Positions 38,315 to 46,476 of a stretch of DNA of 64,000 nt are shown here, piece after piece. The notes under the pieces were generated by a model. That model worked only from the letters and a program-made list of their open reading frames with translations. It made no database searches and had not been told where the DNA came from. This DNA comes from Ruegeria sp. HKCCSA071 (GTDB lineage: Bacteria > Pseudomonadota > Alphaproteobacteria > Rhodobacterales > Rhodobacteraceae). Each line of letters begins with the position of its first letter. The stretch's first letter is position 1. Position numbers and translations under genes: made by a program. The DNA is taken from contig NZ_JAEDOX010000001.1 of assembly GCF_017872555.1 (NCBI RefSeq), forward strand, positions 1,240,001 through 1,304,000, given 5' to 3'.

Positions 38315-38628
38315 GCATCTTGCACGATCTGGCCGCCACGATCGAGGCACGCAAGGGGGCTGATCCCGAAGGCAGCTGGACGGCCAAGCTGCTTGCGAAA
38401 GGCCCTGAGAAATGCGCCGAGAAATTCGGTGAGGAGGCCATAGAGGCCATCATCGAAGCCGTAAAAGGGGATCAGGTTAAGCTGACCTCGGAAGCGGCGG
38501 ACGTGTTGTATCACCTTCTGGTCATGCTGGCCGCGCGGGACGTGGCGCTGGATGATGTTCTGGCCGAGCTGGACCGCCGTCAGGGCACCAGTGGTGTCGC
38601 TGAAAAAGCTGCCCGCCCCAAAGGGTAA
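38311..38628 (+). CDS. hisE: Phosphoribosyl-ATP pyrophosphatase
   Basis: A 105-residue helical MazG-like enzyme for the second step of histidine synthesis. The metal-binding [14 protein letters not shown] and [14 protein letters not shown] motifs are visible. It is separate from HisI, as in many alphaproteobacteria, and overlaps hisF by ATGA. The hisG, hisD, hisC and hisI genes are not in the window. Confidence 0.96.
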   Translation: MSILHDLAATIEARKGADPEGSWTAKLLAKGPEKCAEKFGEEAIEAIIEAVKGDQVKLTSEAADVLYHLLVMLAARDVALDDVLAELDRRQGTSGVAEKAARPKG

Positions 38629-38697
38629 GGTCCGGGTTCCGCACTGGCTCCTGGGCCGTTATACTCGGATGCCAGACTGTCAGGGCGAAGGCGCGAT

Positions 38698-39270
38698 ATG
38701 ATCCGAATTTTGATGCTTGTGGCAAACTTTGCCATCGTCGCTGGCTGCGCCGCGCCGCCGCGCTCGACCGGGGATGAGGTACAGCGGCTCGCCTCGGAGA
38801 TTCAGGGCCTTGGCTCGGATATCGACCCAGAAGAAGCCCGACGCGCGGCGGGAATTGCTTACGCCTATACCGCTCAGCTGGTCGAGGAATACCAGATCAC
38901 AGACCCGCCCCTGATCCATAACATGAAGGTCAACAAGGGGCTGCGCCCGCGTGGGCTGTGCTGGCATTGGGCCGAGGATATCGAGCGGCGGCTGAAACAG
39001 GAAAACTTCCGGACGCTGGATCTGCACCGTGCCATCGCAAACGCGGACAACCCGACGCGGATCGACCACAGCACCGCAATCATCAGCCGTAAAGGCGCGA
39101 CGCTGTATGATGGTGTCGTACTGGACCCGTGGCGTTATGGCGGCGTGTTGTTCTGGTCTCCGCTGGTCGAGGATACCCGGTATGACTGGGTCCCGCGCGA
39201 CGTGGTGCTGGAAAAGCGGCGGAAGGAACAGGTCGCCCGCCTGAAACCTTACGTCCCCGCCAAACCCTAA
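38698..39270 (+). CDS. Putative lipoprotein with cysteine-histidine-aspartate pattern
   Basis: A 190-residue protein with a lipoprotein signal (VAGC, Cys17). The mature part has a conserved-looking GLCWHWAEDIE (Cys88), IDHSTAII (His124) and VVLDPW (Asp143). This order resembles the catalytic triad of transglutaminase-like or NlpC-type thiol enzymes. No fold can be confirmed, and the family is unknown to me. It lies 70 bases after hisE and overlaps the convergent CoA-binding gene by four bases. Confidence 0.7.
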   Translation: MIRILMLVANFAIVAGCAAPPRSTGDEVQRLASEIQGLGSDIDPEEARRAAGIAYAYTAQLVEEYQITDPPLIHNMKVNKGLRPRGLCWHWAEDIERRLKQENFRTLDLHRAIANADNPTRIDHSTAIISRKGATLYDGVVLDPWRYGGVLFWSPLVEDTRYDWVPRDVVLEKRRKEQVARLKPYVPAKP

Positions 39271-39737
39271 AGCTTGGACGAAATGATCCCGGTCGAAAAT
39301 CCGCCCATGCGCAATTCGCCAAACAGGCGCTGATATTCAATTTTGGGGCAGCGGTTCATCACCACATCCACGCCACGGGCCTTGGCCTTTGCCGCCGCTT
39401 CAGGGTGTTCCACGCCAATCTGCATCCAGATCGTACCAAGCGACGGGAAAGCGTCCAGCGCCTCATCCACAATGGGTGGCACAGCCTCGGACCGCCGGAA
39501 AATATCCACCATGTCCACAGGCTCGGAGATCTCTGACAGGTTGCCGCGAACCGTCTGACCAAACAGGTCTTTGCCCGCGTGGCCCGGATTGACGGGAATC
39601 ACCTTGAAGCCTTTCAGCGACAAATAGCGCGCCACGTAATAGCTGGGTCGCACCGGGTTCATGGAAACACCGACAACGGCCACCGTCTTGGTGCGTTGCA
39701 AAATGGCCTTGAGGTACTGATCGGAATAGTCTGGCAT
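39267..39737 (-). CDS. CoA-binding domain protein (YccU-like)
   Basis: A 156-residue Rossmann-fold protein of the CoA_binding_2 family. It has the nucleotide loop VAVVGVSMNPVRPSYYVARY near residues 19-38 and the VIPVNPGHAG and MQIGVEHPEAA motifs. Binding of CoA is family knowledge; catalytic function is not established. It stands alone, convergent with the lipoprotein gene. Confidence 0.88.
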   Translation of the reverse strand: MPDYSDQYLKAILQRTKTVAVVGVSMNPVRPSYYVARYLSLKGFKVIPVNPGHAGKDLFGQTVRGNLSEISEPVDMVDIFRRSEAVPPIVDEALDAFPSLGTIWMQIGVEHPEAAAKAKARGVDVVMNRCPKIEYQRLFGELRMGGFSTGIISSKL

Positions 39738-39759
39738 GCCCTATCCTTAACAGGGTTCC

Positions 39760-39793
39760 AAAAAGAAAAAAGCGCCCAAGAATGCTTGGGCGC
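39760..39793 (-). terminator. Intrinsic terminator (minus strand) downstream of the YHS gene
   Basis: A perfect 9-bp stem GCGCCCAAG/CTTGGGCGC at 39772-39793 with a four-base loop. On the minus strand it is followed by TTTTTTCTTTTT (39771-39760). It lies about 140 bases after the YHS stop, further than a simple gene terminator. Confidence 0.88.
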
Positions 39794-39880
39794 CAGTTGT
39801 TGGAACGAGGGACAGTGAAATGACCCGCGGCAGTTCCGTTCCGCGGTCACTGTGACATTTAAGCATGACTTGATTAAAAA
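39760..39880 (-). ncRNA. Candidate small RNA or structured 3' region after the YHS gene
   Basis: Between the YHS stop and the terminator, the minus strand carries a second stable hairpin at 39813-39852. The outer pair CAGTGA/TCACTG and inner pair CCGCGG/CCGCGG enclose a 10-base loop. It is preceded by an AT-rich tract that could serve as a promoter. Together these would form a transcript of about 100-120 bases. It may be an independent sRNA or a 3'-UTR-derived RNA; no protein frame is seen. The 5' end is a guess. Confidence 0.35.
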
Positions 39881-39933
39881 AAAGAGGGCGGGCGTATTTT
39901 TGTGATGACTTTTCACAATTTTCTGAAGGTTGC

Positions 39934-40392
39934 CTACTTTCCGTAGAGAATTGCGGGCCAGTTTTCCTCTGCCATCGCAATGTAACCTGCCCGATCCTGC
40001 TGCCAGATTTCCTCGACCTCGGGCGAATGCGTCAGATAAAGGCGCCCGTCGACCACCTGCCACGCCTTGGGATCCGTGCTTTTCAGCACGCCCATCGCCA
40101 TCCCGTACGAGCAATAGCCACCGAACTGCGGCGCAAAAGCGCGCGGATTGCCTTCGAAGAGCTCACGATTTGCTTGCGATTTGAAATGCCACCGGGCACC
40201 CTTCCACATGACCGCATTTTCGGGCACCCCTTTCAAGGGCGCGTCGCTGTCAAAAAAGGACACAGGATCATACCCCGCCAACGCCACACCGTCAGTGGCG
40301 TAATACACGGGGTTGTCCTGCGCTAATACGGCAGGGGCAAGCAACACAGTGCTCAGCGAGCAAAGAAGAGTACGTCGGTTCAGCATCGTCAT
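39934..40392 (-). CDS. Exported YHS-domain protein
   Basis: A protein of about 150 residues with a signal peptide (MTMLNRRTLLCSLSTVLLAP, cleavage near VLA) and a YHS-type domain: GYDPVSFFDSD, HFKSQANRELFEGNPRAFAP and the YGGYCS-like FGGYCSYGMAMG. YHS domains are linked to metal or copper handling in membrane ATPases; small exported forms are of unknown role. ATGs at 40392 and 40386 are both possible starts. It is followed by a structured region and a terminator. Confidence 0.88.
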   Translation of the reverse strand: MTMLNRRTLLCSLSTVLLAPAVLAQDNPVYYATDGVALAGYDPVSFFDSDAPLKGVPENAVMWKGARWHFKSQANRELFEGNPRAFAPQFGGYCSYGMAMGVLKSTDPKAWQVVDGRLYLTHSPEVEEIWQQDRAGYIAMAEENWPAILYGK

Positions 40393-40490
40393 ATGGGAAT
40401 CTGCACATTCAAGACCATCAAAATGCAACTTTTGGCGCTTTTCGAAACCCCTGTTGACAAGGATGTGAACGCGTGCCCGCCAGTTGAAAC

Positions 40491-40772
40491 TTAGTCAAAG
40501 ATGTCTTCGATCACGTCCCAGGCTTCGTCGAACACGCGCGCCAGCATGGTCTTATTCCTCTTTTTGCGCTTTGTTTTCCGCGGGGCGGCATGAGACACAG
40601 CTACGCGCACCGGTTCGGGTTTAAGTACTTTCCGAGCGGGCAACATCTTCAGGTCGTGCAACGGTGCCCCACAGCTGGAGCAGCTAAGCTCGTGCCGTTC
40701 CTTGCCTTTCAGGATCAGGGCAGCCCGGGTGCCGCAATAGCAGCAGGTCGCGATTTTGGCAGGGCCGGGAAT
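40491..40772 (-). CDS. Zinc-ribbon protein, probable ATT start codon
   Basis: A 93-codon frame encoding a protein with two CxxC pairs (TCCYCG, Cys10/Cys13, and CSSCG, Cys31/Cys34), i.e. a zinc ribbon, then a basic stretch (residues 65-75) and an acidic amphipathic tail (LARVFDEAWDVIEDIFD). No ATG, GTG or TTG exists between the upstream in-frame TGA and the first cysteine pair. An ATT at 40772 has GGAG six bases upstream, ideal spacing. Similar zinc-ribbon proteins occur in Rhodobacteraceae (recollection). It lies 15 bases downstream of rlmB and is probably cotranscribed. Function unknown; nucleic-acid binding is plausible. Confidence 0.75.
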   Translation of the reverse strand: MPGPAKIATCCYCGTRAALILKGKERHELSCSSCGAPLHDLKMLPARKVLKPEPVRVAVSHAAPRKTKRKKRNKTMLARVFDEAWDVIEDIFD

Positions 40773-40787
40773 GACGCTCTCCTTTTT

Positions 40788-41558
40788 TCAGGGTCGCGAT
40801 GCATATAAGGCGATTGCCGCGGCATTTGAGACGTTCAGCGAACCAAATCCCCCGGCTGCGTCAATTTTAACCAACTGATCCACGGTTTCCTTTGTCTTCT
40901 GCCGCAAGCCCGGACCTTCCGCACCCAGCACAAGCGCGACGGGGCGGTCCCGGCCAGTGCCCAACGCGCCTTCGATTGTCACATCGGCTTCTCCGTCCAG
41001 CCCAAGGACCAGAAAGCCCATGCTCTGAAGCTCGACAATCGCGTCCGCAAGGTTGCGCACCCGCAGATAGGGCTGCCGCTCAAGCGCGCCGCTGGCGGTT
41101 TTTGCCAGTGCTCCGGTCTCGGGTGCGGAGTGGTGGCGTGTGCCGATCACCGCACTGGCCCCCAGAACTTCGGCCGAGCGCAGAATCGCCCCAACATTGT
41201 GCGGGTCTGTGACCCGGTCCAGCAGAATGACGCGAGGGTTTTCGCGACCGATGCAGTTATCGGCCAGACTGCCCCATTCCAACGGCTTGACCTCCAGCGC
41301 TGCGCCCTGATGCACTGATCCAGTATCGATGGGTGCAGAGAACTTGCGCGGGTCAACTATTTCGGCCTCGATCCCAGCAAATTCAACAGCTTCCGCCAGT
41401 TTGTCACACGCATTCCGCGTCACCATCAGGCGTAGTTTTTGCCGTTTCGGGTTCATCAAAGCGTCGCGAACCGCGTGCAGGCCAAACAGCCAGACTGTTT
41501 CCGCAGCAGCTGCTTTGCGCGCCTGTTCCTTTTCGACGACCCATTTGGGTTTCTTCAT
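40788..41558 (-). CDS. rlmB: 23S rRNA 2'-O-methyltransferase RlmB-like (SPOUT/TrmH family)
   Basis: A 256-residue protein with an N-terminal substrate-binding domain starting at WLFGLHAVRDAL and a SPOUT methyltransferase domain. The three SPOUT motifs are visible: DPHNVGAILRSAEVLGA, LVLGAEGPGLR and SLNVSNAAAIALY. RlmB methylates G2251 of 23S rRNA; other TrmH-family rRNA targets cannot be excluded. A basic N-terminal extension (first 18 residues) is seen. It is divergent from tRNA-Tyr. Confidence 0.92.
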   Translation of the reverse strand: MKKPKWVVEKEQARKAAAAETVWLFGLHAVRDALMNPKRQKLRLMVTRNACDKLAEAVEFAGIEAEIVDPRKFSAPIDTGSVHQGAALEVKPLEWGSLADNCIGRENPRVILLDRVTDPHNVGAILRSAEVLGASAVIGTRHHSAPETGALAKTASGALERQPYLRVRNLADAIVELQSMGFLVLGLDGEADVTIEGALGTGRDRPVALVLGAEGPGLRQKTKETVDQLVKIDAAGGFGSLNVSNAAAIALYASRP

Positions 41559-41614
41559 TTCAAGGGCCTCCGGGCCGGGAATTCGGTTTCCTGCGCCAAA
41601 GGGAAATTTTCCTG

Positions 41615-41643
41615 TTGACGCTCCTTTGGTGCGCTAGTAATCA
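41615..41643 (+). promoter_or_regulatory. Sigma-70-type promoter of tRNA-Tyr
   Basis: TTGACG at 41615-41620 as -35, a 17-base spacer, and TAATCA at 41638-41643 as -10. This predicts a start near 41650, about 25 bases before the mature tRNA. Confidence 0.6.
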
Positions 41644-41674
41644 CGCCTCCACGTCAGGTGCAACGCCTGACAGT

Positions 41675-41758
41675 GGGCGACAGGCCGCAAGGTGTGGCAG
41701 GGGACTGTAACTCCCTCGCGGAGACGCACGCCTGGTTCGATTCCAGGGTCGCCCACCA
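41675..41758 (+). tRNA. tRNA-Tyr (anticodon GTA)
   Basis: An 84-base class II tRNA with acceptor stem GGGCGAC/GTCGCCC, discriminator A, encoded CCA, anticodon loop CTGTAAC (GTA at 41707-41709), a long variable arm and the T loop GTTCGATTC. It is divergent from rlmB. Nothing identifiable lies in the 231 bases that follow. Confidence 0.97.
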
Positions 41759-41989
41759 TCTTTCCAACATATTCCGAAGATGGTCCGGACGCGTGTCCCG
41801 CGCTGCGTTAATCTCTGGCAGCTGTGTCATTGCTGTTGGTCTGCCGCCATTCTCAGATGCGACAGCCCTGATCCGTTTTACAGATATTAACCCGGCGCCA
41901 ACCCGACCGGATTGTGAACGAAGGGGGCCGCGTGGTCTTCGCCACCTCATGTCATGACGTTCAGATCAATGCGCCGGTCGATTGCGCAC

Positions 41990-42511
41990 CTATTCCGCAG
42001 CCGGGCGCATCTGCGCTATGCGGTTGAACCACGCCTCGATTGCATCCAGATCCGCCGGGAGGGCTTCCGCTGCGCCTTCGGCGAAAGCGTTGAACTTTTC
42101 CGCGTTCAACCCGTTCACGCCGACCAGCACCGGAATATCCAGCGCCAGCGCTTCGCCGATCACCGGACGGAACCCCCGCCCATCGGATTCATGCTTGCCG
42201 AATTTGTTGATAATCAACAGGTCCGGTGCGTTCGCAAGCGAGGCGGTCACATACCCAACCGCCTGTTCCAGCGCTGCGGGGTCCAGACGGCAGCCGCGCG
42301 ACTGCGTGCCCAGCGATTGCGAGATACGGATGGTTTCCCCATCCGGCAACACGCGGACATCCATGTCGCATTTGCTGCTGTCGGTACATTCCGTATTCGT
42401 CTGGACAACACCGGCCAGTTTCGCGCTGGATGCCAGCAGACGCTCAGCAACAGCGCTCAGCAGGCGATCCGTCGCGCCGCGGTCGGTGGTGGTGACATAG
42501 GCCAGATACAT
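41990..42511 (-). CDS. DUF2478 family protein
   Basis: A 173-residue cytosolic protein beginning MYLAYVTTTDRGATDRLL. It resembles the DUF2478 family: a conserved cysteine/arginine region (SRGCRLDPAALEQAV), then LLIINKFGKHESDGRGFRPVI, and a final VGVNGLNAEKFNAF. Relatives are often encoded with molybdate-related genes and look like NTPase-type folds, but there is no P-loop here. Function unknown. The ATG at 42511 is chosen because upstream codons have no family-like sequence. It follows the NnrU gene by about 70 bases. Confidence 0.82.
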   Translation of the reverse strand: MYLAYVTTTDRGATDRLLSAVAERLLASSAKLAGVVQTNTECTDSSKCDMDVRVLPDGETIRISQSLGTQSRGCRLDPAALEQAVGYVTASLANAPDLLIINKFGKHESDGRGFRPVIGEALALDIPVLVGVNGLNAEKFNAFAEGAAEALPADLDAIEAWFNRIAQMRPAAE

Positions 42512-42581
42512 CTTGGACCTCTTGTAATTCGATTGTGACGTTTCAAATAGCACGCAAGGCGCAGCCCGACCACTCCCCCAG

Positions 42582-43247
42582 TCAAGGAAGCGGCGACAGA
42601 CCAATCACAGGTGCGTGCAGGTGAAGAAGAACCGCATAAGCGGCCAGTGCGGTCAGCCAGACCCAAGGGCGTGGCCAGGGTCGCGGTGAGCGCAGTGAGA
42701 ACCGCGCCGTATTTCGGGACAACCGAACCCATTCAAAGCCCATCTCACGCGATTTACGCCTGTCGATCAGGATCGTGCCCATAACAGAAAATCCGGCAAA
42801 CAGGCCAAACAGGATCACATGTGACAGGCTTCCATTGGCCAGAAGATGCGCCAAAGACCACAACAGCAGCGAAGCAAGGATCGGGTGGCGGGTGGTGCGC
42901 AGAATACCGGGGTGTTCGGGGTCAAAGGGCCTTTTGCCCATCCCTCCGAAAGAAAACGGATTCTGGATCGCAAGCCCGGCCACAGCCAGCCAGCACACCA
43001 CTGGCATGATCAGTATCGGCACCCAGCGCAAGACTGCGAACGGTGGAATGACCTCGACATAGGGGGCGTTTGCCGCGGCGACAATCAGCCAGGCCAGCAA
43101 GGCCAAAGACAGAAGTGAATAGGCAGCGAAATACCCCCGGCGCCCGAGCGTGCCGATCAGCCATCCCCGCACGGTGGGCCGTACAGGAATTGCATGGCTG
43201 AGCAGGAAAGCAATGAGTGCTGCAAGAAACAGGCCCCAACCGGTCAT
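42582..43247 (-). CDS. NnrU family membrane protein
   Basis: A 221-residue integral membrane protein with about six hydrophobic segments. It has the NnrU/isoprenylcysteine-methyltransferase-like signature RPFDPEHPGILRTTRHPILASLLLW (recognisable from its core TRHP). NnrU was first linked to nitric oxide metabolism, and the family is broadly related to membrane methyltransferases. The second ATG at 43247 is chosen because GGAG lies six bases before it. Confidence 0.85.
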   Translation of the reverse strand: MTGWGLFLAALIAFLLSHAIPVRPTVRGWLIGTLGRRGYFAAYSLLSLALLAWLIVAAANAPYVEVIPPFAVLRWVPILIMPVVCWLAVAGLAIQNPFSFGGMGKRPFDPEHPGILRTTRHPILASLLLWSLAHLLANGSLSHVILFGLFAGFSVMGTILIDRRKSREMGFEWVRLSRNTARFSLRSPRPWPRPWVWLTALAAYAVLLHLHAPVIGLSPLP

Positions 43248-43322
43248 GATATTCTCCAAACGTGTTGGGGTCGGTCTAGACTGGGAGGGCAGCGACTTCC
43301 TTGCCCGAAATCAAGTTGGGTC

Positions 43323-43347
43323 GCAGGGGCGGACGCACCGCCCCTGC
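43323..43347 (-). other. GC-rich hairpin downstream of the ABC permease gene
   Basis: A perfect 10-bp inverted repeat GCAGGGGCGG/CCGCCCCTGC with a five-base loop, seven bases after the permease stop codon. There is no T-run, so it is more likely a 3'-end stabiliser or Rho-linked end than a classical intrinsic terminator. Confidence 0.5.
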
Positions 43348-43353
43348 CCTGTA

Positions 43354-45420
43354 TTACAGCCCAAGCGCCGCGCGGCGTTCTTCGGCAAAGCCCTGAACGA
43401 TGCGGTCGGCGATCAGTGCCAGAATCGCCATCGCGGCCCCGGCAGATATGCCCAATCCTACATCCGCCTGACCCAGCGCCAGATAGATCGACTGGCCCAG
43501 ACCGGTGGTCCCGATCAGTGCCGCGATAACCAGCATGGCAAACGCATAAAGGATGGTCTGGTTCAGCCCCAGCAGAATGGTCGGCGCCGCATAAGGCGCC
43601 CGCACATCGCGCATGATCTGCCACTCGGTCGCACCGCTTGAGATTGCGGCCTCCATCATCTCATCCGGTGTATTGACCAGCCCGTGCCGCGTGTAGCGGA
43701 TCATCGGGACAATCGCATAGGCACAGATGGCCAGAAAGGCCGAGAACTCACCAATCTGGAACACCATCAGCACCGGAATCAGGAACACGAAAAGGGGGAT
43801 CGTCTGCAACATGTCGCAGATCGGGCGAACCACGTTCCACACCGACTGCCATACCGCGCTGGCAAGGCCGATCAGGCCACCTGCCAAAGCGCAGGTAAAA
43901 ACCGCTGCGCCGCTGAGATAAAGCGACAGCAGCGCCCTTTCCCACAGGCCTGAGACGAGGATGGTGCAGAGCAGCCCCACGCAGAGCGCGGCCAAGCGCC
44001 AGCCCCCGGCGACCCAGCCCAGCGCGGCAGCGCCGGTCAGGACAAAGGGCCACGGCAGGTTCGCGATACCGGTTTCCAGCATTCCGATCAGGATTAGAAC
44101 GACCAGCCCACCAGTCAGCCGTCCGCGCCACGCCATCAAAAGCGCAATCCCGGCACCGGCCGCGAACAGGCCATAGCTCATGCTCGACGTCCACTGGAAA
44201 CCCCATGTGAAGGGCAGCACCGCCTGATCCAACCCGATCCGCAGCGGCAGCAGAACATAGAACAATGAGTTGTTCTTGAGGGCGTCCAGCCACTGGCCAT
44301 TGGCCTGCGTGAATGCGGTCAGGCCGCTGTCCACGGCTTCGGCCATCGGGTCCAGCAGGGTCAGTTCCGTAGGGTTTGGCAACCACGCCCAGAAGGCCGC
44401 TGTGAAGACAACAGCAAAACCCAGCATCGCCCAGACAACACGGCTGTCATAGCGTTTACGCTCGGTCGCCAAAGTACCGCTCATCCGGTCGATCACCACG
44501 GCAAAGACCACGATAACCAGACCCGCCATCAGCGATTCGCCAAACTGTGCCTTGCGCATGGTCAGCAGTACCTCCCAGCCGATATCGTTGAACCCACCGA
44601 TGACGGCGGCGATGATAACCATCGACAGAGCAGCCATCAGACATTGGTTCACACCGACCATGATCTGAGTGGTGGCGGCAGGGATTTCGACCTGGAACAG
44701 TTGCTGGAACCGCGTACCGCCAGACATGATGGCCGCCTCTTTGATCTCGGGCTCTACCCGTTCCAGCCCCAGCATCACGTTGCGCGCCATGGGCGGTGCG
44801 GCATAGATGGCCGAAGCAATCAGACCAACAACAGGACCAAATCCAAACAGCAGCAGCAGCGGTGTCAGATAGGCAAAGGTCGGCACCGTCTGCATGATGT
44901 CCAGCACGGCCTGTACAAAGGTTTTCACCTTTGGCACTTCGTTGGCGAGGATGCCGATGCCGCCCCCAATGACCAACGCCACAGGGACAGAGACGGCAAC
45001 AAGCGCCAGCGTATTCATGCTTTCGGCCCAATAGCCCGAGGCCAAAACAAAGCTGAGGCCCAGAAAGCCAAGTGCGGCCATGGACAAGCCGCCCAGATAC
45101 CAGCCCAGTGCGGTCACGATCCCGATCAGGATGGGCCATGGCGTTTTGCCCAGCACGAAATTCGCCCAGTTCATTGGGTGGGTCATCAGGTCCGAAAACA
45201 GCCGCATTGCCGGTTTGATCAGGTTCAGAAACCAGTCCAGAAACGCGCCAACCCATTGGGTTGCAGGCAGTTCCCACGCGGCAGGCCATTTGACCAGCCA
45301 CGGGGCGACACCCTCGAGCGCAAGGCAAACTGCACCGACGACAACCGTTATCAGGGCGGCCTTCGCACCTGCCGTCAACTGCGCACCACGCCGTGTCGGG
45401 AGGTCGGTTATGGCGGTCAT
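43354..45420 (-). CDS. Quaternary-amine ABC transporter permease, two fused ProW-type domains (TmoW-like)
   Basis: A 688-residue protein containing two complete MetI/ProW-type permease domains in one chain. Each has the EAA loop: an EPEIKEAAIMSGGTRFQQLF segment in the first, and EMMEAAISSGATEWQIMRD in the second. Typical ProW is about 280-350 residues with one domain. With the ATPase and binding protein upstream it forms a betaine, choline or trimethylamine N-oxide importer. The X-V-W order and double permease resemble tmoXVW of Ruegeria pomeroyi (recollection), but substrate cannot be settled from sequence. It overlaps the ATPase gene by ATGA. Confidence 0.9.
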   Translation of the reverse strand: MTAITDLPTRRGAQLTAGAKAALITVVVGAVCLALEGVAPWLVKWPAAWELPATQWVGAFLDWFLNLIKPAMRLFSDLMTHPMNWANFVLGKTPWPILIGIVTALGWYLGGLSMAALGFLGLSFVLASGYWAESMNTLALVAVSVPVALVIGGGIGILANEVPKVKTFVQAVLDIMQTVPTFAYLTPLLLLFGFGPVVGLIASAIYAAPPMARNVMLGLERVEPEIKEAAIMSGGTRFQQLFQVEIPAATTQIMVGVNQCLMAALSMVIIAAVIGGFNDIGWEVLLTMRKAQFGESLMAGLVIVVFAVVIDRMSGTLATERKRYDSRVVWAMLGFAVVFTAAFWAWLPNPTELTLLDPMAEAVDSGLTAFTQANGQWLDALKNNSLFYVLLPLRIGLDQAVLPFTWGFQWTSSMSYGLFAAGAGIALLMAWRGRLTGGLVVLILIGMLETGIANLPWPFVLTGAAALGWVAGGWRLAALCVGLLCTILVSGLWERALLSLYLSGAAVFTCALAGGLIGLASAVWQSVWNVVRPICDMLQTIPLFVFLIPVLMVFQIGEFSAFLAICAYAIVPMIRYTRHGLVNTPDEMMEAAISSGATEWQIMRDVRAPYAAPTILLGLNQTILYAFAMLVIAALIGTTGLGQSIYLALGQADVGLGISAGAAMAILALIADRIVQGFAEERRAALGL

Positions 45421-46466
45421 GTCTCGTCCACCTGAAGAGCTGCGGCCAGATCGGACGGATGCACCGTGCCGACGACATTACCTGCCTCATCCCGTACGGG
45501 CACGGGTTCATACAGCTCCATGCAATGCGCAAGGGCTGCGTCCAGCGTCATCGAGGTGGTGAGGCCGGGATCATCCGGGCCACATTCCGCCTCGCTTCGC
45601 ATCACCGAGGCGACCTTGGCGTGCTGACCTTTGGCGACATCCTTCGAGAATTCGCGCACGTAATCATCCACCGGGCGCAACACGATATCTGTGGGCGTTC
45701 CGATCTGAACAATCTTGCCGTCGCGCATGATGGCGATGCGGTCGGCCAGCTTCAGCGCTTCCTGAATATCGTGCGTAATGAAGACGATGGATTTCTTCAG
45801 CGTCGCCTGAATGCGCAGGAATTCATCCTGCAACTGGCGACGGATCAGTGGATCAAGCGCCGAGAACGGTTCATCCAGAAACCAGATATCGGGATTTACG
45901 GCGAGGCTGCGGGCAATGCCCACACGCTGCCGCTGCCCGCCGGAAAGCTGTCGCGGGAAGCTGTCTTCGCGCCCTTCCAGACCGACCAGCGAGATCACTT
46001 CCTGCGCGCGGTCCAGCCGTTCCTTTTTGCCCACGCCCTGAACGCGCAGAGGATATGCGACGTTTTCAGCAACGGTCATGTGGGGGAACAGGCCGAAATG
46101 CTGGAACACCATGCCCAGTTTTTTGCGGCGCAACTCTGTCAGCGCCTTCTTTGAGGCTCCGATGACGTTTTCGCCGTCCACCCGAATCTCGCCGCCCGTG
46201 CCGGGCAGCAGCTGCGAGATGCAGCGGATCAGCGTGGATTTGCCCGAGCCCGACAGGCCCATGATGACAAAAAGCTCACCTTCCTGAACTTCGAAATTGG
46301 CATCCTGAACGGCGGGGATCAGCCCCTGTTCGCGAAGGGCGGCGGCAGCCTTGTCGGCGTCATTCCCTGACCGAGACAGCGCGTCGGTCAGGGCTTTGTC
46401 AGCGCCGGGGCCAAACACCTGCCAGAGATTCCGGCAGGCGATGGCTGGCATGGTCGTGTCCGTCAC
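45417..46466 (-). CDS. Quaternary-amine ABC transporter ATP-binding protein (ProV/TmoV-like)
   Basis: A 349-residue ATPase with Walker A GLSGSGKST (about residues 69-77), signature LSGGQRQRVGIARSL and Walker B WFLDEPFSALDP. A C-terminal CBS-like extension of about 90 residues (ending in GTVHPSDLAAALQVDE) is typical of ProV/OpuA ATPases. It energises uptake through the fused permease. It begins ten bases after the binding-protein gene. Confidence 0.94.
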   Translation of the reverse strand: MTDTTMPAIACRNLWQVFGPGADKALTDALSRSGNDADKAAAALREQGLIPAVQDANFEVQEGELFVIMGLSGSGKSTLIRCISQLLPGTGGEIRVDGENVIGASKKALTELRRKKLGMVFQHFGLFPHMTVAENVAYPLRVQGVGKKERLDRAQEVISLVGLEGREDSFPRQLSGGQRQRVGIARSLAVNPDIWFLDEPFSALDPLIRRQLQDEFLRIQATLKKSIVFITHDIQEALKLADRIAIMRDGKIVQIGTPTDIVLRPVDDYVREFSKDVAKGQHAKVASVMRSEAECGPDDPGLTTSMTLDAALAHCMELYEPVPVRDEAGNVVGTVHPSDLAAALQVDET

Positions 46467-46476
46467 TTACGCGGGC

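Noticed and set aside
36989..38350. 453-residue minus-strand frame covering hisF
   Set aside because: Only the last 148 residues (DUF302 protein) make sense; the rest is the complement of hisF.
41654..41950. 98-residue minus-strand frame
   Set aside because: It reads through the complement of tRNA-Tyr (the typical LESNQACVSARELQSPATP translation) and has no ribosome site.
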